64,000 nt of DNA, taken from contig BCHS01000001.1 in assembly GCA_039545275.1 (NCBI GenBank), forward strand, positions 1,566,853-1,630,852, read 5' to 3'. This stretch comes from Pseudomicrostroma phylloplanum. Its lineage: Eukaryota > Basidiomycota > Exobasidiomycetes > Microstromatales. The notes beneath the pieces are model-generated. The model saw only the letters and a list, made by a program, of their open reading frames with translations. It did not search any database and had not been told where the DNA came from. This document shows, piece by piece, positions 22,453-33,344 of the stretch (positions are counted from its first letter, which is position 1; every line of letters begins with the position of its first letter). The position numbers and the translations under genes were made by a program.

Positions 22453-23481
22453 ATGGTCCGCACCGCCGCCGGCTTCACAAGTGCATTGGGCTCAGCAGCG
22501 GCCATTGCCCTCACCCTCGCCATCGCTTCTGCGCCTCGGGCAGCAGCTCAGATCCCTTCCAACATCAGCACCACCTGCGCCAACTTCTTCAATACCCTCA
22601 ACTCGGACGCAAGCATCAAAAGCTGCACCACTCCCCTCCTCTCGGCTACAAAGTATTACACAGGTGCCAATACCACCAGCAGCGCCGAGGCAGAATCAGC
22701 CCTGCAGAACTCCCTCTCGGAGCTCTGCGCTAGTGATGCCGGCTGCGATACAGACCTGGTCAGGCAGTACCTCAGTTCCTTCTGGACCAGCTGCAGGACC
22801 GAAATTCAGGAGGAAAACAAGGAGGTGCAGGACGTGTACGATGTGCTATACCTCTTGGTGCCCTTCAGAGAGGCTATCTGCTCAGAGGACGATAGCGGCA
22901 ACTACTGTCTACTCGAGACGGCAAACTCCACCGCTAGCAGCACTACTTCTAAGCGAGACCTGCCGGCTCCCAAGCTGGGACTGCCTGGCAGCGTCTTGGA
23001 CAGGATGAGAGGTCATGGACCGGTGCTTCCCCATGCCAAGAGGCACGCAGCAGCAGCAGCAGCAGCCGCGGAGCCCGCAGAGCCGCTACTACCCCGGCAG
23101 AGTACCAGTGACAACGCTACCGACGCAGCCTCAACGGTGGACTCTCTGAACGGAACCAACATCGCCTTCCTCTTCCTGCAGCCAGACTCGGACAAGTCCG
23201 TCCTCTGCGGCACCTGCGCGCAGACTATCCTCGCCTCCTACATCAAGTTCGAGACGGCCCTCCCCTACGCCATTGGTCTGAGCAACTCGCACATCTTCAG
23301 TGGACAGAGTGCCCTCTACAAGGCTGGGCAGGCCACCTGTGGGGATGCCTGGGCCACAAAGGTCAATGAGATTGCAGGCACAACAGACTTTGCAAAGGTG
23401 GCGGGTGCGGCGGGACTGACGACTTCGCTGGGATTGCTGGTGCTGGGTGTCGCCTCGGCAGGAGTGGCATTGTTGATGTAG
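22453..23481 (+). CDS. Secreted, probably GPI-anchored surface protein
   Basis: A single-exon gene of 342 codons. Residues 1-32 are a signal peptide (MVRTAAGFTSALGSAAAIAL then an Ala-rich cleavage region). The last 25 residues are hydrophobic after a small-residue stretch (AKVAGAAGLTTSLGLLVLG), as expected for a GPI-attachment signal. Between them are about ten cysteines, several NxS/T sites and a Cys pattern (SELCASDAGCDTDLV, SVLCGTCAQTILASY) similar to conserved uncharacterised fungal surface proteins. Two Lys-Arg sites (SKRDLPAP and HAKRHAAA) flank a short segment and a poly-Ala run follows (see findings). The biochemical function is unknown. The ATG follows an ACAACATCACA context with no competing in-frame start. 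Confidence 0.7.
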   Translation: MVRTAAGFTSALGSAAAIALTLAIASAPRAAAQIPSNISTTCANFFNTLNSDASIKSCTTPLLSATKYYTGANTTSSAEAESALQNSLSELCASDAGCDTDLVRQYLSSFWTSCRTEIQEENKEVQDVYDVLYLLVPFREAICSEDDSGNYCLLETANSTASSTTSKRDLPAPKLGLPGSVLDRMRGHGPVLPHAKRHAAAAAAAAEPAEPLLPRQSTSDNATDAASTVDSLNGTNIAFLFLQPDSDKSVLCGTCAQTILASYIKFETALPYAIGLSNSHIFSGQSALYKAGQATCGDAWATKVNEIAGTTDFAKVAGAAGLTTSLGLLVLGVASAGVALLM

Positions 23482-24335
23482 GTGCGGGAGACTCAGGTCG
23501 AAAGAGGCAACGGACTGCCTGCTATGGTATACCATCCCCGCCCCCCATACCACCCTTTCTCTCTTCAGTATTCTACGGCAACGACGGCGACGAGCAGACT
23601 GGCTTCTGCTCCTTCTCTCCACCCGCACTTGTCAAGCACACACCACAAAACCATTTGCGGCTCCCCTTGTCCATTCGCTTTGCTTTCTCCATTCGCTTCC
23701 AATCTTCGTCTTCGCTTCCAAAGTCCTCCCTCTTCTTAGGAGATTCCCTACGCCGCTCCGCTCTCCAGTTCGGGCCGGACACTGCATTCCCATCTTTTTC
23801 TTTCCACTGCTGCTTGCTTACTTGCTTCTCCCACGGCCCACGGATTCCCCTTGTGGGTGTGTCTGTACCCACCTCTTCTCTGTCTACTCTGTCCTGACGC
23901 TGACGCTTGCAATGACATATGACCCCCTCCGCCCAGATGGAACGCACTTTTACTCCTGTGATTGCTTGTCTGCCTGCCTGCTTGCTTGCTTGTACATTCG
24001 TGCACCTGTCTGAAGTGGCGGTCGTACTTGTACTTATGAGTCCCTCTTCCTTCACGAGGGGGCGCTCCCTTTGCCTTTCTCTTGAGTGTTGTTGGTTTGC
24101 GAGTCTGATATGGCACGCAAGGGGCACTAGCACCTACTCACCCAGGCACACCTACACGCACATCCATTCACCCTTAAGAGGGGTGGGGGATCCTCTTAGC
24201 TCTGAGGCTCTGAGGCTCAGAGTCATTCAAGCAGGCAAGTCACCCAGGCAGGTCAAGCTCAAGGAGCACCCAGCCAATCTCTCGACGCACACACGTTGTC
24301 ACTGCTGCTACGTGGTAATGAGATGCTGTGTGATT

Positions 24336-24351
24336 GACCGACCGACCGACC
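24336..24351. repeat. GACC tetranucleotide repeat
   Basis: Four tandem GACC units lie in the presumed 3' region of RPL19. Confidence 0.75.
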
Positions 24352-24440
24352 TTTGACAGTGCAAATGGGGGACGCAATCGAGTGGTAGAGAGAAGCCGCT
24401 GACGTAGTGGAAACAAAGTACAAGAAGAGCAAAGAAAGTC

Positions 24441-24458
24441 GTAGGTAGGTAGGTAGGT
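24441..24458. repeat. GTAG tetranucleotide repeat
   Basis: Four to five tandem GTAG units lie in the presumed 3' region of RPL19. Confidence 0.75.
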
Positions 24459-24578
24459 GGGATGGGTTGATGATGATGAGGTAGGAAAGAGCCAAAAGCG
24501 AGGTGTAGAACGAAAGAGTAATGATACGTCCTGCTCGCTCGCTGGTGGTTCCCTCCATCTTCAATGACTGTTCCTCCT

Positions 24579-25506
24579 TTACTTCTTCTCCTCCTCGTGC
24601 TCCACGGCAGTGATGGCAGCTCGCTTCTCGTTGAGTCGCTGCTGTCGGCGGTCGCGCATGTTGCGGTTTCGCAGACGACGGGCCTCCATCTGGTCGGCGA
24701 GGTGCTTGGAGCGGGCCTTCTCGGCCTTGGCCTTGTGAATGTGCTCCATCAGGACTCGCTTGTTCTTGAAGACGTTACCCTTCGACTTGAGGTACAGCTC
24801 GTGGTAGCTAATAGAGGGAGAAGCGTGAGTGTAAGGGGTTGTCAGCAGGTGATATAGATGTGTGTGCGAAGTACACCAGTACAGGCTGTAGGACGTGCCA
24901 CGCTTGAGTGAAGCCGTTTGCAAAGCAAGCGGCACCCAACGTTGGTTGCTACGGCCACCCTGACCCTAGCCTGACGTACAGACCAACAACTGCCTGCAAT
25001 GACACCATTGCCCTGCGCCATGCTTCACAACAGGCTTCTACCAGCTGCACTTGCCTAGCCACCATACAGCTGCTCGCCCTGATCCCCACCCCACCCGCTA
25101 TCTGTGTCGTGTGACAAGAGGTTCATAGCCTTGCCAGATATGATACTCACAGGTGCTTGTCGATCTTTCCGGCCTCCCTGTACTTTCGTAGCAGTCGGCG
25201 CAGGACACGCTGACGCCTCATCCACTGAACCTTGGTGGGCATACGGGCCTCAGCGGTACCCTTCCTCTTACCGGTACCGGTGTGTCGGCCGAGACGCTTG
25301 GCAGCCAGGAGCTCACGAGTGCGGGCTCGGGAGTGACCAACGACGGGCTTCTTGATGATCTGACCATCCTTGATGAGCTTTCGGATGTTGGCTCGGGAGT
25401 TGGCATTGGCAATGTCGTTCTGCTCAGCAGGGTCACACCAAATCTTCCTCTTTCCAACGCCGAGGACAGAGGCGGCGAGACGCTTTTGACTCCTGAGGTT
25501 GACCAT
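24579..25506 (-). CDS. RPL19: 60S ribosomal protein L19 (eL19)
   Basis: Two exons, 25506-25151 and 24807-24579, separated by a 343-base intron (GTGAGT...TAG), encode 194 residues. [20 protein letters not shown] is the standard L19 start; [39 protein letters not shown] and [20 protein letters not shown] are family blocks, and the C-terminus is a long Lys/Arg/Glu helix. eL19 is a structural protein of the large ribosomal subunit that bridges to the small subunit. It is head-to-head with RPS27, sharing a promoter of about 574 bases. The intron is long for this window, but I see no snoRNA boxes in it. Confidence 0.97.
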
Positions 25507-26080
25507 GATGAGGATGTCTGAGTACGTGAATGCAGCGGCGGTGCAGAGAAGATGAGGATGTGCGATGAAGATAGGAAGAGGAGGAGGAGGAGAAGCCGAG
25601 AGACGGGCCAGCAGAGGAGGGAGGCAGCAATTGGGCGGGAAGTGAGAAGAGTGTAAAAGAAGCGGAAAATCGTCAGCAATTGTTTCCAGGATGATTACGA
25701 CGATCTATGCCATTCGTACGACCAGGGTGCGGTATCGCTAACTCACCTTTGTTGCGGGACTTGAGGTGTGGTGAGGGGAGGTGGGGGGATGGTGAGGTCA
25801 GAAGCAGGACGGGATCGAAGAATTTGGCTGCGACGTCTCGCGGGCGGCTGCTGGCCCGGGTCGCACAACCCGGGTGCATTGCGCCAGTGGGCGGGACGCA
25901 CCGCAACCATGCGGGCAGCACAAGAATCGGGTTCGCCCCGGGTTCGCATCACACGGGTCAGCACGAATTCCTCCTCGCGCCCTGGCCCGCTTGGTAAATT
26001 CTTTCTCGTCATCTCACCATCTTCAACCTCAGCACACTCGACGCACACTCACCACACATCCTCCTCGTCACACACACAAT
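25507..26080. promoter_or_regulatory. Bidirectional ribosomal-protein promoter RPL19 / RPS27
   Basis: These 574 bases separate the two start codons. Between 25838 and 25960 there is a dense cluster of GC-rich elements: GCGGGCGG near 25839, CCCGGGT at 25855-25861, AACCCGGGT at 25867-25875, TCGGGTTCG at 25927-25935, CCGGGTTCG at 25938-25946 and CACGGGTCA at 25952-25960. Similar elements occur in the RPL3/RPL17 promoter (see findings). The stretch from about 25985 to 26080 is C/T- and CA-rich and looks like an RPS27 leader. Confidence 0.6.
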
Positions 26081-27082
26081 ATGGTTGGTATCTAGTCGGG
26101 ATATGCAAGTGTCGTGCAAAGGAGCGGGAAAGAACAGAAGACGGAAAAGGCCACACGGAGGGCAGAAGGTGGCGGTGGCAGACTGCTGCCGTGACCTACT
26201 ACTGCATGACCTGCTCTGCTGTAGGGACACCGCTGTCACCGCTGTCAAGACGCTTTCAGGCCAAGCAGCTATACACTGGAGGCTGCATTGCTTGCATGTA
26301 TGCTCGTCAATCTTGGACGAATGGGCCAGCAGGAGGCAGCTAGGCTCTTGACTTCGCCCAGCTCAGCGAGTGTGTCCCGACACACGCCCAACAGTGGGTG
26401 GCAAGCAGACGGCCATCAGCTGGCGCTCCTGCTGATGAGCACTCGCGGGTCAAGAGACTTAGCAGGGTCCCAGTCCTCTGTAGTGTGCTGACGCACTCAG
26501 GGCCTAGCTACTATGGCGGGCTCGAAGCTCTGGAGCAGCGTCAGTGCTGGGGTCCAAGCTGGGTAGTGGCCCCCGTTGCTGCCAGAGTGAGGCCCAGCAG
26601 TCAGCCTGACAGACCAAGGGGGATCAGTGGGACCAGTTGTGGCCCTTTTCCAGCGGACTTGGAGTCCTACCCCAACCAATGATTCGTTGCACAGTTCGCT
26701 GACTCTCATTCACTATCGGGCCTTCCCCCTCGCCACAGACTCTCGCCGTCGACCTCCTCAACCCCTCTGCTGAGCAGCAGCAGCGATCTCACAAGCTCAA
26801 GCGTTTGGTACAGAGCCCCAACTCGGTGAGTGGCATTACGATGGGCCCGGGTGGTCCCGCTCCTGCAGGGATTATTGCTGACCTTGCACTGCTGCACTCT
26901 GCACACCTCATCTCTTACAGTACCACATGGACGTCAAGTGCCCCGGATGCTTCGCCATCACCACTGTGTTCTCGCACGCCCACACCGTCGTTCTGTGCGG
27001 ATCCTGCTCTCAGGTGCTCGCTCAACCCACTGGTGGAAAGGCTCGTCTGACTGAGGGATGCTCGTTCCGAAGGAAGGCATAG
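26081..27082 (+). CDS. RPS27: 40S ribosomal protein S27 (eS27)
   Basis: Three coding exons, 26081-26083 (the ATG alone), 26739-26825 and 26921-27082, encode 83 residues, the usual length. The body reads [29 protein letters not shown] then [20 protein letters not shown] and [17 protein letters not shown] and CGSC are the C4 zinc-finger pairs. The start is inferred: the ATG at 26081 is the last codon before a stop-containing region, and splicing from the GTTGGT directly after it to the CAG at 26736-26738 restores the expected N-terminus. The 655-base first intron is the longest in the window. eS27 is a small-subunit protein. It diverges from RPL19. Confidence 0.9.
26084..26738 (+). other. Long first intron of RPS27
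   Basis: A 655-base intron directly after the start codon, donor GTTGGT, acceptor CGCCACAG. It has no coding potential that I can support. A C-box-like CTGATGA (26432-26438) and a D-box-like CTGA (26488-26491) are 60 bases apart, but without a convincing terminal stem. Confidence 0.7.
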
Positions 27083-28090
27083 AGGCGCACACACACACAT
27101 TTCATCTTGTTGCAATATCATTGTCTCTGTCATCTTCAGCATCACCTTGAGCTCGATCTGGCCTTCGCCCCAACGCTCGGTAACGCCGGCGAATGATTCT
27201 GAGTGTGTCATCGTTGTAGCATTGCTTCACGAGGCCATTCACGGATGATTGTACCGATACACTTCATGTCACACGACTCTTGCTTTTTTCAAACACAGCG
27301 AATGAGCACTTTCTGTACCTCGTCTCTGCATTGCGTCTCGATTCCTGACTATGCTACCCTAGCAATGTGTACGTGCTGCTTTTGCCGAGACGGCTTCCCG
27401 CAGCCAGGCCTTGCGAGGATATTGCGTCGAGGACGTCTCCATTGCAATGCCTGGATCGAAGATATGGCGAGCAATGTTGTCTGCGCCAAGCTATCTGCCA
27501 CTGCATTCTTCCCTTCGCTGAGACCATTTTGCCTATCTCATCCCCTGAAGTGTATCCGTCTCTGACACCCCCGCCTTTCTATGTGAGAGTGAGTGCCTTG
27601 ACCCCCTTGGCAGGCGTTGCGCTCAGGAGCTTCCAGGCGTCTAGGCTGCAGCAGTGCCTGCCCCGTCTCTCGGCTTGTCGGGCGTGCCTGGTTGCCGGGC
27701 AGAGGGCAGAGCTCACGCGCCTCGCGAAGTGCCCGCCAAGACCGACACTGACCACAAGCACTTTGTGTTCCTTTCATCCAGTCCCTACTGCTCCTACCAC
27801 CATCTCCCGTCTTCACTCTCGCTACACCTCGCCGACATATACCATCATCAAAGCACGCTCGCACGCTGCTGGCTGCGTCACAGTCTCTTCGCCTTCCATA
27901 GACATTCCGCTCATCGGTCCAAGACTACCCCTGGCCCCAGCCTCACGCGCCCATTATAGCCCCTACATTCCCGTCTCCTGCTTCATCTAGATCTGCCACG
28001 CCTTACCCTATCATTCGACTGCCTTGACGATATCAGCGAGGCATCGGCGACGTCCTGGTTTGATACCGGTCCCATTACACGCTCGTCTCA
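27083..28090. other. Intergenic region between tandem genes
   Basis: About 1.0 kb between RPS27 and the polytopic membrane protein gene. It contains the RPS27 3' region and a C/T-rich putative leader from about 27700. No conserved protein or RNA gene is visible. Confidence 0.5.
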
Positions 28091-29375
28091 ATGCTAGCCA
28101 CCTCGTTACACACCAAATCAGGCAGGTCCAGGCCCCGATCCTCCCACCCTCTCCTCGCCTGGATCCCGCAATCATGGCCACAACGTCTCTTCATCCTCAT
28201 CACACTGACGGAAGCATGCACAAACGTCTCTATTGAAGCCGTCTTGCTTTCGAGGTACAACTCTTCTCAGGGCACTAGTCTCGGGTCGGATACGCTAAGG
28301 GCGTTGCCGGTGTTTGTGCTGTGCTTTTGCATGGCACATACATATCAGGTCATCCTGACTATTGATGCATGCGTCAATCGTAACATGATCATGGTGGTAG
28401 GGCTCGGGGCGTTCAATGCCGCCTTCTTGGTGTATTCTGTGAGTAGGCGAGAGGCCGCACGGAAAGCTGCTGTGATCGCTGCAGCAAGCTAACCGCGCTT
28501 ATCGCCTCCTCCTCTTCTCCCCGTACTTCAGCTGATACAAATAGGTGAAGTCAGACAGGTGTTAGGTGATGGGGTACAAGAAGGCTCTGGACAGCACGTG
28601 CCCGTACAGATCCTCACTGGAGCGATCCCAGTGGTGATCGGTGTCGCTCAATTGGCATACATGGTCCTGGGCTGGTCATTATGGAAGGAGTTCGGATGGC
28701 AAATCTACAAGTCCATCATTGGAGCTGATCGGATGCTCAAAAAGGCCCTGATGCAGTACCAGGTGTACGTGGTCCTCCTGAAGTTCGACTTCTTCGTCTT
28801 CCTTGCGTTCTGCCTTCAGGTGAGTCGCTACGAGCGTGATTCCTTCGCTGCGCGTAGCACCAACTGATCATGTCCACCGTTTTTCCGTCATAAATCAGCT
28901 TGTCCTGATCGTCCTTACCTCCGACGTTGTTGAGAAAGTCCTGACGATGGTCGCAGCGCCCTTGGTGCTCTTTCTCCTCATCTTTGCCTGGTGGTCTGTC
29001 CGCCGAGAGAAGAAGTGGGGCATGATCGTCTTCATGGTTGGTCTGCTAGGCGCTGCCTTCTACTTCAGCTGGAAGCTCTGGCGGATCTGGTCACAAAAGG
29101 ATGGCTTGTACGCAGAAGTGTACAAGAGTCTGACCGTCTTCTGCGTTCTGGCACTAGCGTTGGACGTGTCGACCATGATCCTCGGCATACGCTGTCTGAC
29201 CAACTTCGGCAGAGGCCTCTGCCAAGCTATGGACAGGGCCAAGAACGAGCGCAAGGCTGCTACCGCCGTGGGGATGCACCCATCTGGCTTTGGTGGATCC
29301 GGCAAGGACCTTCTACCCTTGAGCAGCAACAGTACACTTCATCTCCCGGCCCAACCGCGGATCAGCCTCGACTGA
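28091..29375 (+). CDS. Polytopic membrane protein, UPF0658/Golgi-membrane-like
   Basis: Three exons, 28091-28438, 28532-28819 and 28899-29375, all in phase 0, encode 370 residues. There are about seven hydrophobic helices, including RLFILITLTEACTNVSIEAV, ALPVFVLCFCMAHTYQVIL, MIMVVGLGAFNAAFLVYS, FDFFVFLAFCLQLVLIVL, MVAAPLVLFLLIFAWWSV, IVFMVGLLGAAFYFSWKLW and LTVFCVLALALDVSTMILGI. The layout, and a conserved-looking WKEFGWQIYKSIIGAD loop before the fourth helix, resemble fungal UPF0658 Golgi membrane proteins, whose function is not established. The C-terminal tail is cytosolic-looking and Ser-rich. The start at 28091 was chosen because it places the first membrane helix in frame; the ATG at 28174 is in another frame and hits a stop. 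Confidence 0.7.
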
Positions 29376-30182
29376 GGGAGCTGCTGGACCGAGCAGTAGC
29401 ACCAGTCTCCACATCTCACGAGCCCCTGTATATATCAAAGACGACTTCCATGGGACCCTACCTCGCTGGCTCGAATGCGGTCACCTCACGCACCATACCC
29501 CACCGTGCCTCTGTTTCCTTAGAGTCCCTTCCGTTCTCTTCGATTCACCCCCTGTACTTATAGTCATTATGCTCCACCATCATGTCAAAGTCTTCTTGAC
29601 TCGCACCGTCATTGCCTCTATCCCATCATCGCTGCCAATACAAAGACTCGTTATTGTCGAAGCTGCTACCCCTTGTGATGATCGTTGAAGCACCTATTCG
29701 ATGCCTCTGCAGTGATGCATTTGCAGCTTTCGATGCATTGCCATTGTTGACATGGCATGCCCCGTCCACCGGAAGACACGTTCACTACCCGGGGGTCAGA
29801 GCAAAAGGCGGGAGGGGGCCACTCCCGCGAGCGCCGCTGGGGAGTCGACCCCGGTGGAGGCAACCAACGCGTAGAATCAAGACTGGCCCAAGTCGCTTCG
29901 CCTCTGCCCTTCTCTCCTCTTCCTCCAACCGGGATCCACACTCGCTCTTGTAGCGAGTGCTGGTCGTCGACTTCATCCTTCCGTATTGCTCATCTCATCT
30001 CTTCACCCCCTTGCATCTTGGTCCTCCCCACCGCTCTGGACACGCTATCCGCCCGGACGCTGCTGACAGGTCCGCACCGCCCTTACTCCTCAATCAAGGC
30101 CACCGGGCGAGATCCACAGTCATTGCTGTAGTCCTGGGAGACAGGCGCTACGGGACTCGTCGTATAGACCGTGTCTACCTCC
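29376..30182. other. Intergenic region between tandem genes
   Basis: About 0.8 kb between the membrane protein and RNF10-like genes. A GC-rich segment at about 29790-29870 (CCCGGGGGTCAG, GGGAGGGGGCCACTCCC) is the most structured part and probably belongs to the RNF10-like promoter. No gene is supported. Confidence 0.5.
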
Positions 30183-33160
30183 ATGAGCGCTATAGGCCAC
30201 ACTATGGCCTCCATGAACCCCCGAGGCAAACATCTAGCAGCCAGCGGTGATGGTGGAGGTGGCGGGGGAGGGGGAAGAGATCGAGGACAGAACATCAATC
30301 ATGTAAGTGAACATGCCCGTTGTACTCCCACTAGCTCTCAGATGGAGATGCTGAGGCTATCTTCCGCTTCTCTACAGCTCCTCTCCTTCACATTGCCGCC
30401 AAGAGCTCGGCCGCCTCCTCCAACCAGTGCTCGCAGATCGAAGCGCAGCGGCGGTACGCCATTCAACAAAGAGCGTGAGTGGTGGAGCTTAGCTCCTTAG
30501 CTTCTCACGATGTATACTGAACTTAGCTCCATCTCCTCACAGGCTATGTCTCCGCCCAATACCGCTTCCTCGTCAAGCCTACGGGCGACTACACGGCCTA
30601 CTTTGCAGATGCAGACATCTACCTCAATTGGGGGGACATTCTCTCTGTCCTCATTCCTACATCTTCAGCATTGTCCGGCGCAGCCAGCTCAGCTCTTCCT
30701 TCATCATCTCAGCCATCTCTAGAGACTCACGAGGGGGCAGCATGTCCCATCTGTCTCAGCCCTCCCACGGCCCCACGTATGACAAAGTGCGGCCACGTAT
30801 ACTGCTACCCCTGCATCCTGCAGTATCTCTCCACCACAGACGGACCCGCTTCTGCTGGTCCTGCACCCATCCCTGGCGCTCCCGCAGGAGCTAGCGTCAA
30901 TTCTGGCAATGCCCTCACCGGACCTACCAATCGTCAGTGGAAGCGGTGCCCGATCTGCTGGGACGCAGTCTATGCGCGAGATCTCAAGGCCGTTCGATGG
31001 TGGGACCCAAAGGCTGTAGCTGCTCAGCAAGACCGCCAACCTGCTGCCGGTAGCGGGCAGGTAGGCGATGTGATCGGCCACTTCGAGAATGGAGACGAGC
31101 CTTCCACCTCTCAACAGGCTCCGTCTACTCAGAACCCAGACTACCTGCGCATGCGTCTGATGGAGCGGCCACAAATCACCACCTTGGCTCTGCCTCAATC
31201 TTCTACCTGGCCGACATCTTCGACATCGCCCTCAGACCAGCCTCTGCTCGCACAGCATCAAGCGCCATGGCACTTCCAGCCAGACGTGATGACGTATTGC
31301 AAGTTCATGCTTGCCACTCCTGACCTTCTACTCGAGTCGCTCACACAAGACGTGGACGAGTTGGCAGCCGAAAGGAAGTTACTGAGCTCTTTCGGAAGCA
31401 CTCAGGGCGATGACACGATAGCGTATGTGACTCTTGCGGAGAAGAAGGTGTCGGAACAGATGGGAAAGGTCATCAACGAGCTTGACACCCCTGCTGTGAG
31501 AAGCGCCATTGGCCAAGCCAAGAACGATCTCAAGGAGCACGAGGAAGCTGAAAGAGGGCAAAGGGTTCGTGACAGCGAGAACACCAGCCGACGCAGGCGA
31601 AGACAGATCGAACGGGAGACAGAGGAGCATCGGCAACTTGAGATTGCCAAAGCGGCAGAACATGGGGCATCGTCTCAGGTCGAGGCTGCCCAGGATGAAA
31701 CCTCTAGCGCTTCTGTACCCACTCCCTCTGTCGAGTCGTCTGAAGGCGCAGAGGCCTTCCTTGCCCTTCGTGCGCAAGGTCAGGGAGGATCTTATCTCCC
31801 TCGTCCCAAGGAAGAAGTCAAAGCCTCTCCGGCTGGGGCCACAAGCTCAGACGAAGCCGCCAGTGCAGCACCACCGACCGCGCCTGCTCCGAAAGCTCAC
31901 CAGCGACCTCGTCGCAACCTCAACCCTCCCGCCCCCTCATCTTCGTCCTACCTCTTCTACCAAGCCGCCTCTGGTCAAAACATCTACCTCCACCCCTTGG
32001 ACATCAAAGTGCTCCACTCTCAGTTCGGAGCCTACTCTCGCTTCCCGCGCGATATCGCTGTCAAGGTTCAAGGAGCAGAAGAGGGCAGCATGAACGAGGA
32101 GTTGCAGAAGAGGTGCAAGTACCTCACGCACCTGCCCAAGGGCACGGACGTCGTCTTCATCGAGGTAGACTGGGAGACTATGGCCGCCGCCACCACCTCT
32201 ACTGACGCATCCTCCGCTGAGGGTAGTGCAGAGGCGGGCGAACCACGCTTGATCGAGGAGAAGACCCTGAAGCCCTACACCCAAGTGCTCCGAGCCAGGA
32301 GGAACAAGCGGAGGGACAGGGAAAGAAAGGAAGATCGGGCCAAGCTCAAGGCAGAAGAGGCAGAAGCGGCTTCCCGCCCCGGCGGAGCGGCGGCTGCAGC
32401 CCGTCATCAGCAGCAGCAGCAGATGCAAGGCAGCAATGGTCGGCATGGCCACATGCTCTCTGGCAGCTACGGTAGTGAAGGTGGCAGGTCCGCCGTCTCC
32501 TCGCACGGACAGGCCACCTCGCCCACTTTCATGGAGTCGGCCCTCTGGGGCGCCGAACGCGAGTTCTCCATCCACCCAGGTCACCACGGCGGTGGTGCGG
32601 ACGACGACTTCCCGTCAGCGCTAGCACTCACCGCCGCCGCCTCATCTTCCTCACCACACATGGCTCCCACGCGGAGCCCCGCGTCCGCCGCGCAGCCCTC
32701 TTCGAGAACAGGCAGCAAGACCGTCTGGGGCACCGTGGCGCCCAAGCCCTCCTTCTCTTCTACCCTGCACGCCTCTTCCCGCGGAGCCGGCGGTGCTGGC
32801 GCTGGTGGTGGTCTATGGGACGAGGATGTGGACGATGCCTGGCTCGAGCTCGAGGAGGGATTCGTCCTGGGGACTAACAACTCGCGACAGGTCAGACCGG
32901 GTAGGGGGTTGAACTCGCAGCAGAACGCCAGACGGAATACTGGTAGTGGCACTGGCACTGCGTCTTCAGTTCCCGGAGCGGGGGCAGGGTCGGCTGGGAA
33001 AGGTGAGGGCCAGGGCCAGGGAGAGACGCAAGGTCAGAAGAGTGGGGCGATCCCTGGGGCTGCTCCTGCTCCTGCTGCTCCTCCAGGAGGAGGTGGGGGC
33101 GGGAAGAAGCAGAGAAAGGCCAAGCTGGTCCTTACCAGTGGAGGGAGGGGCACTGGATGA
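30183..33160 (+). CDS. RING-finger protein, RNF10/Mag2 family
   Basis: Three exons, 30183-30302, 30378-30474 and 30543-33160, encode 944 residues. Conserved RNF10 blocks run across the splice sites: NHLLSFTLPPR, then FNKERYVSAQYRFLVKP, then YFADADIYLNWGDILSVLIP. The RING follows: CPICLS, TKCGHVYCYPCILQYL and KRCPICWDAVYARDLKAVRW. The RING has about 35 extra Ala/Gly/Pro residues before its last CPIC pair. RNF10-type E3 ligases ubiquitinate 40S ribosomal proteins on stalled ribosomes in yeast and human; that role is inferred by family. Later segments hold a coiled-coil-like Arg/Glu region (about 275-315), a conserved-looking SSYLFYQAASGQNIYLHPLD block and a disordered Gly/Ser/Ala tail. An alternative start is the ATG at 30204. 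Confidence 0.82.
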
Positions 33161-33285
33161 TGAGGACACGGGTGACGGGAGACGCCTCTTGGTTTGGGCG
33201 CGATTAAGGTGACCCCCCTGTCTTCTTGCACTCACTGTCAACTCATCTTGGTCGCTCTGCCCCGAAGGTCGAAGTAGACAGACCC

Positions 33286-33305
33286 GTCGAGTCGAGTCGA
33301 GTCGA
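33286..33305. repeat. GTCGA pentanucleotide repeat
   Basis: Four tandem GTCGA units lie downstream of the RNF10-like gene. Confidence 0.8.
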
Positions 33306-33325
33306 TCATCAGCATTCATTATCAG

Positions 33326-33344
33326 CATACATACATACATACAT
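33326..33344. repeat. CATA tetranucleotide repeat
   Basis: Between four and five tandem CATA units lie in the convergent intergenic region. Confidence 0.8.

Larger units (their letters stand above)
23482..24578. other. Intergenic region between convergent genes
   Basis: About 1.1 kb with no supportable gene. It contains 3' regions of the surface-protein gene and RPL19 and several tetranucleotide repeats: TGCC/TGCT units at about 23963-23992, GACC units at 24336-24351 and GTAG units at 24441-24458. I checked for snRNA-like or tRNA-like structure and saw none. Confidence 0.55.

Noticed and set aside
21725..23008. Long plus-strand frame overlapping the surface-protein gene
   Set aside because: It is Pro/Ser/Arg-rich out-of-frame translation of C-rich leader and of the true gene in another frame.
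25925..25950. GGGTTCG sequences resembling a tRNA B-box
   Set aside because: No A-box, acceptor stem or cloverleaf can be folded around them; they fit better as promoter elements.
26428..26495. C/D-box snoRNA candidate in the RPS27 intron (CTGATGA ... CTGA, 60 bases apart)
   Set aside because: No terminal stem flanks the boxes, no convincing C'/D' pair, and such short boxes are expected by chance in 655 bases.
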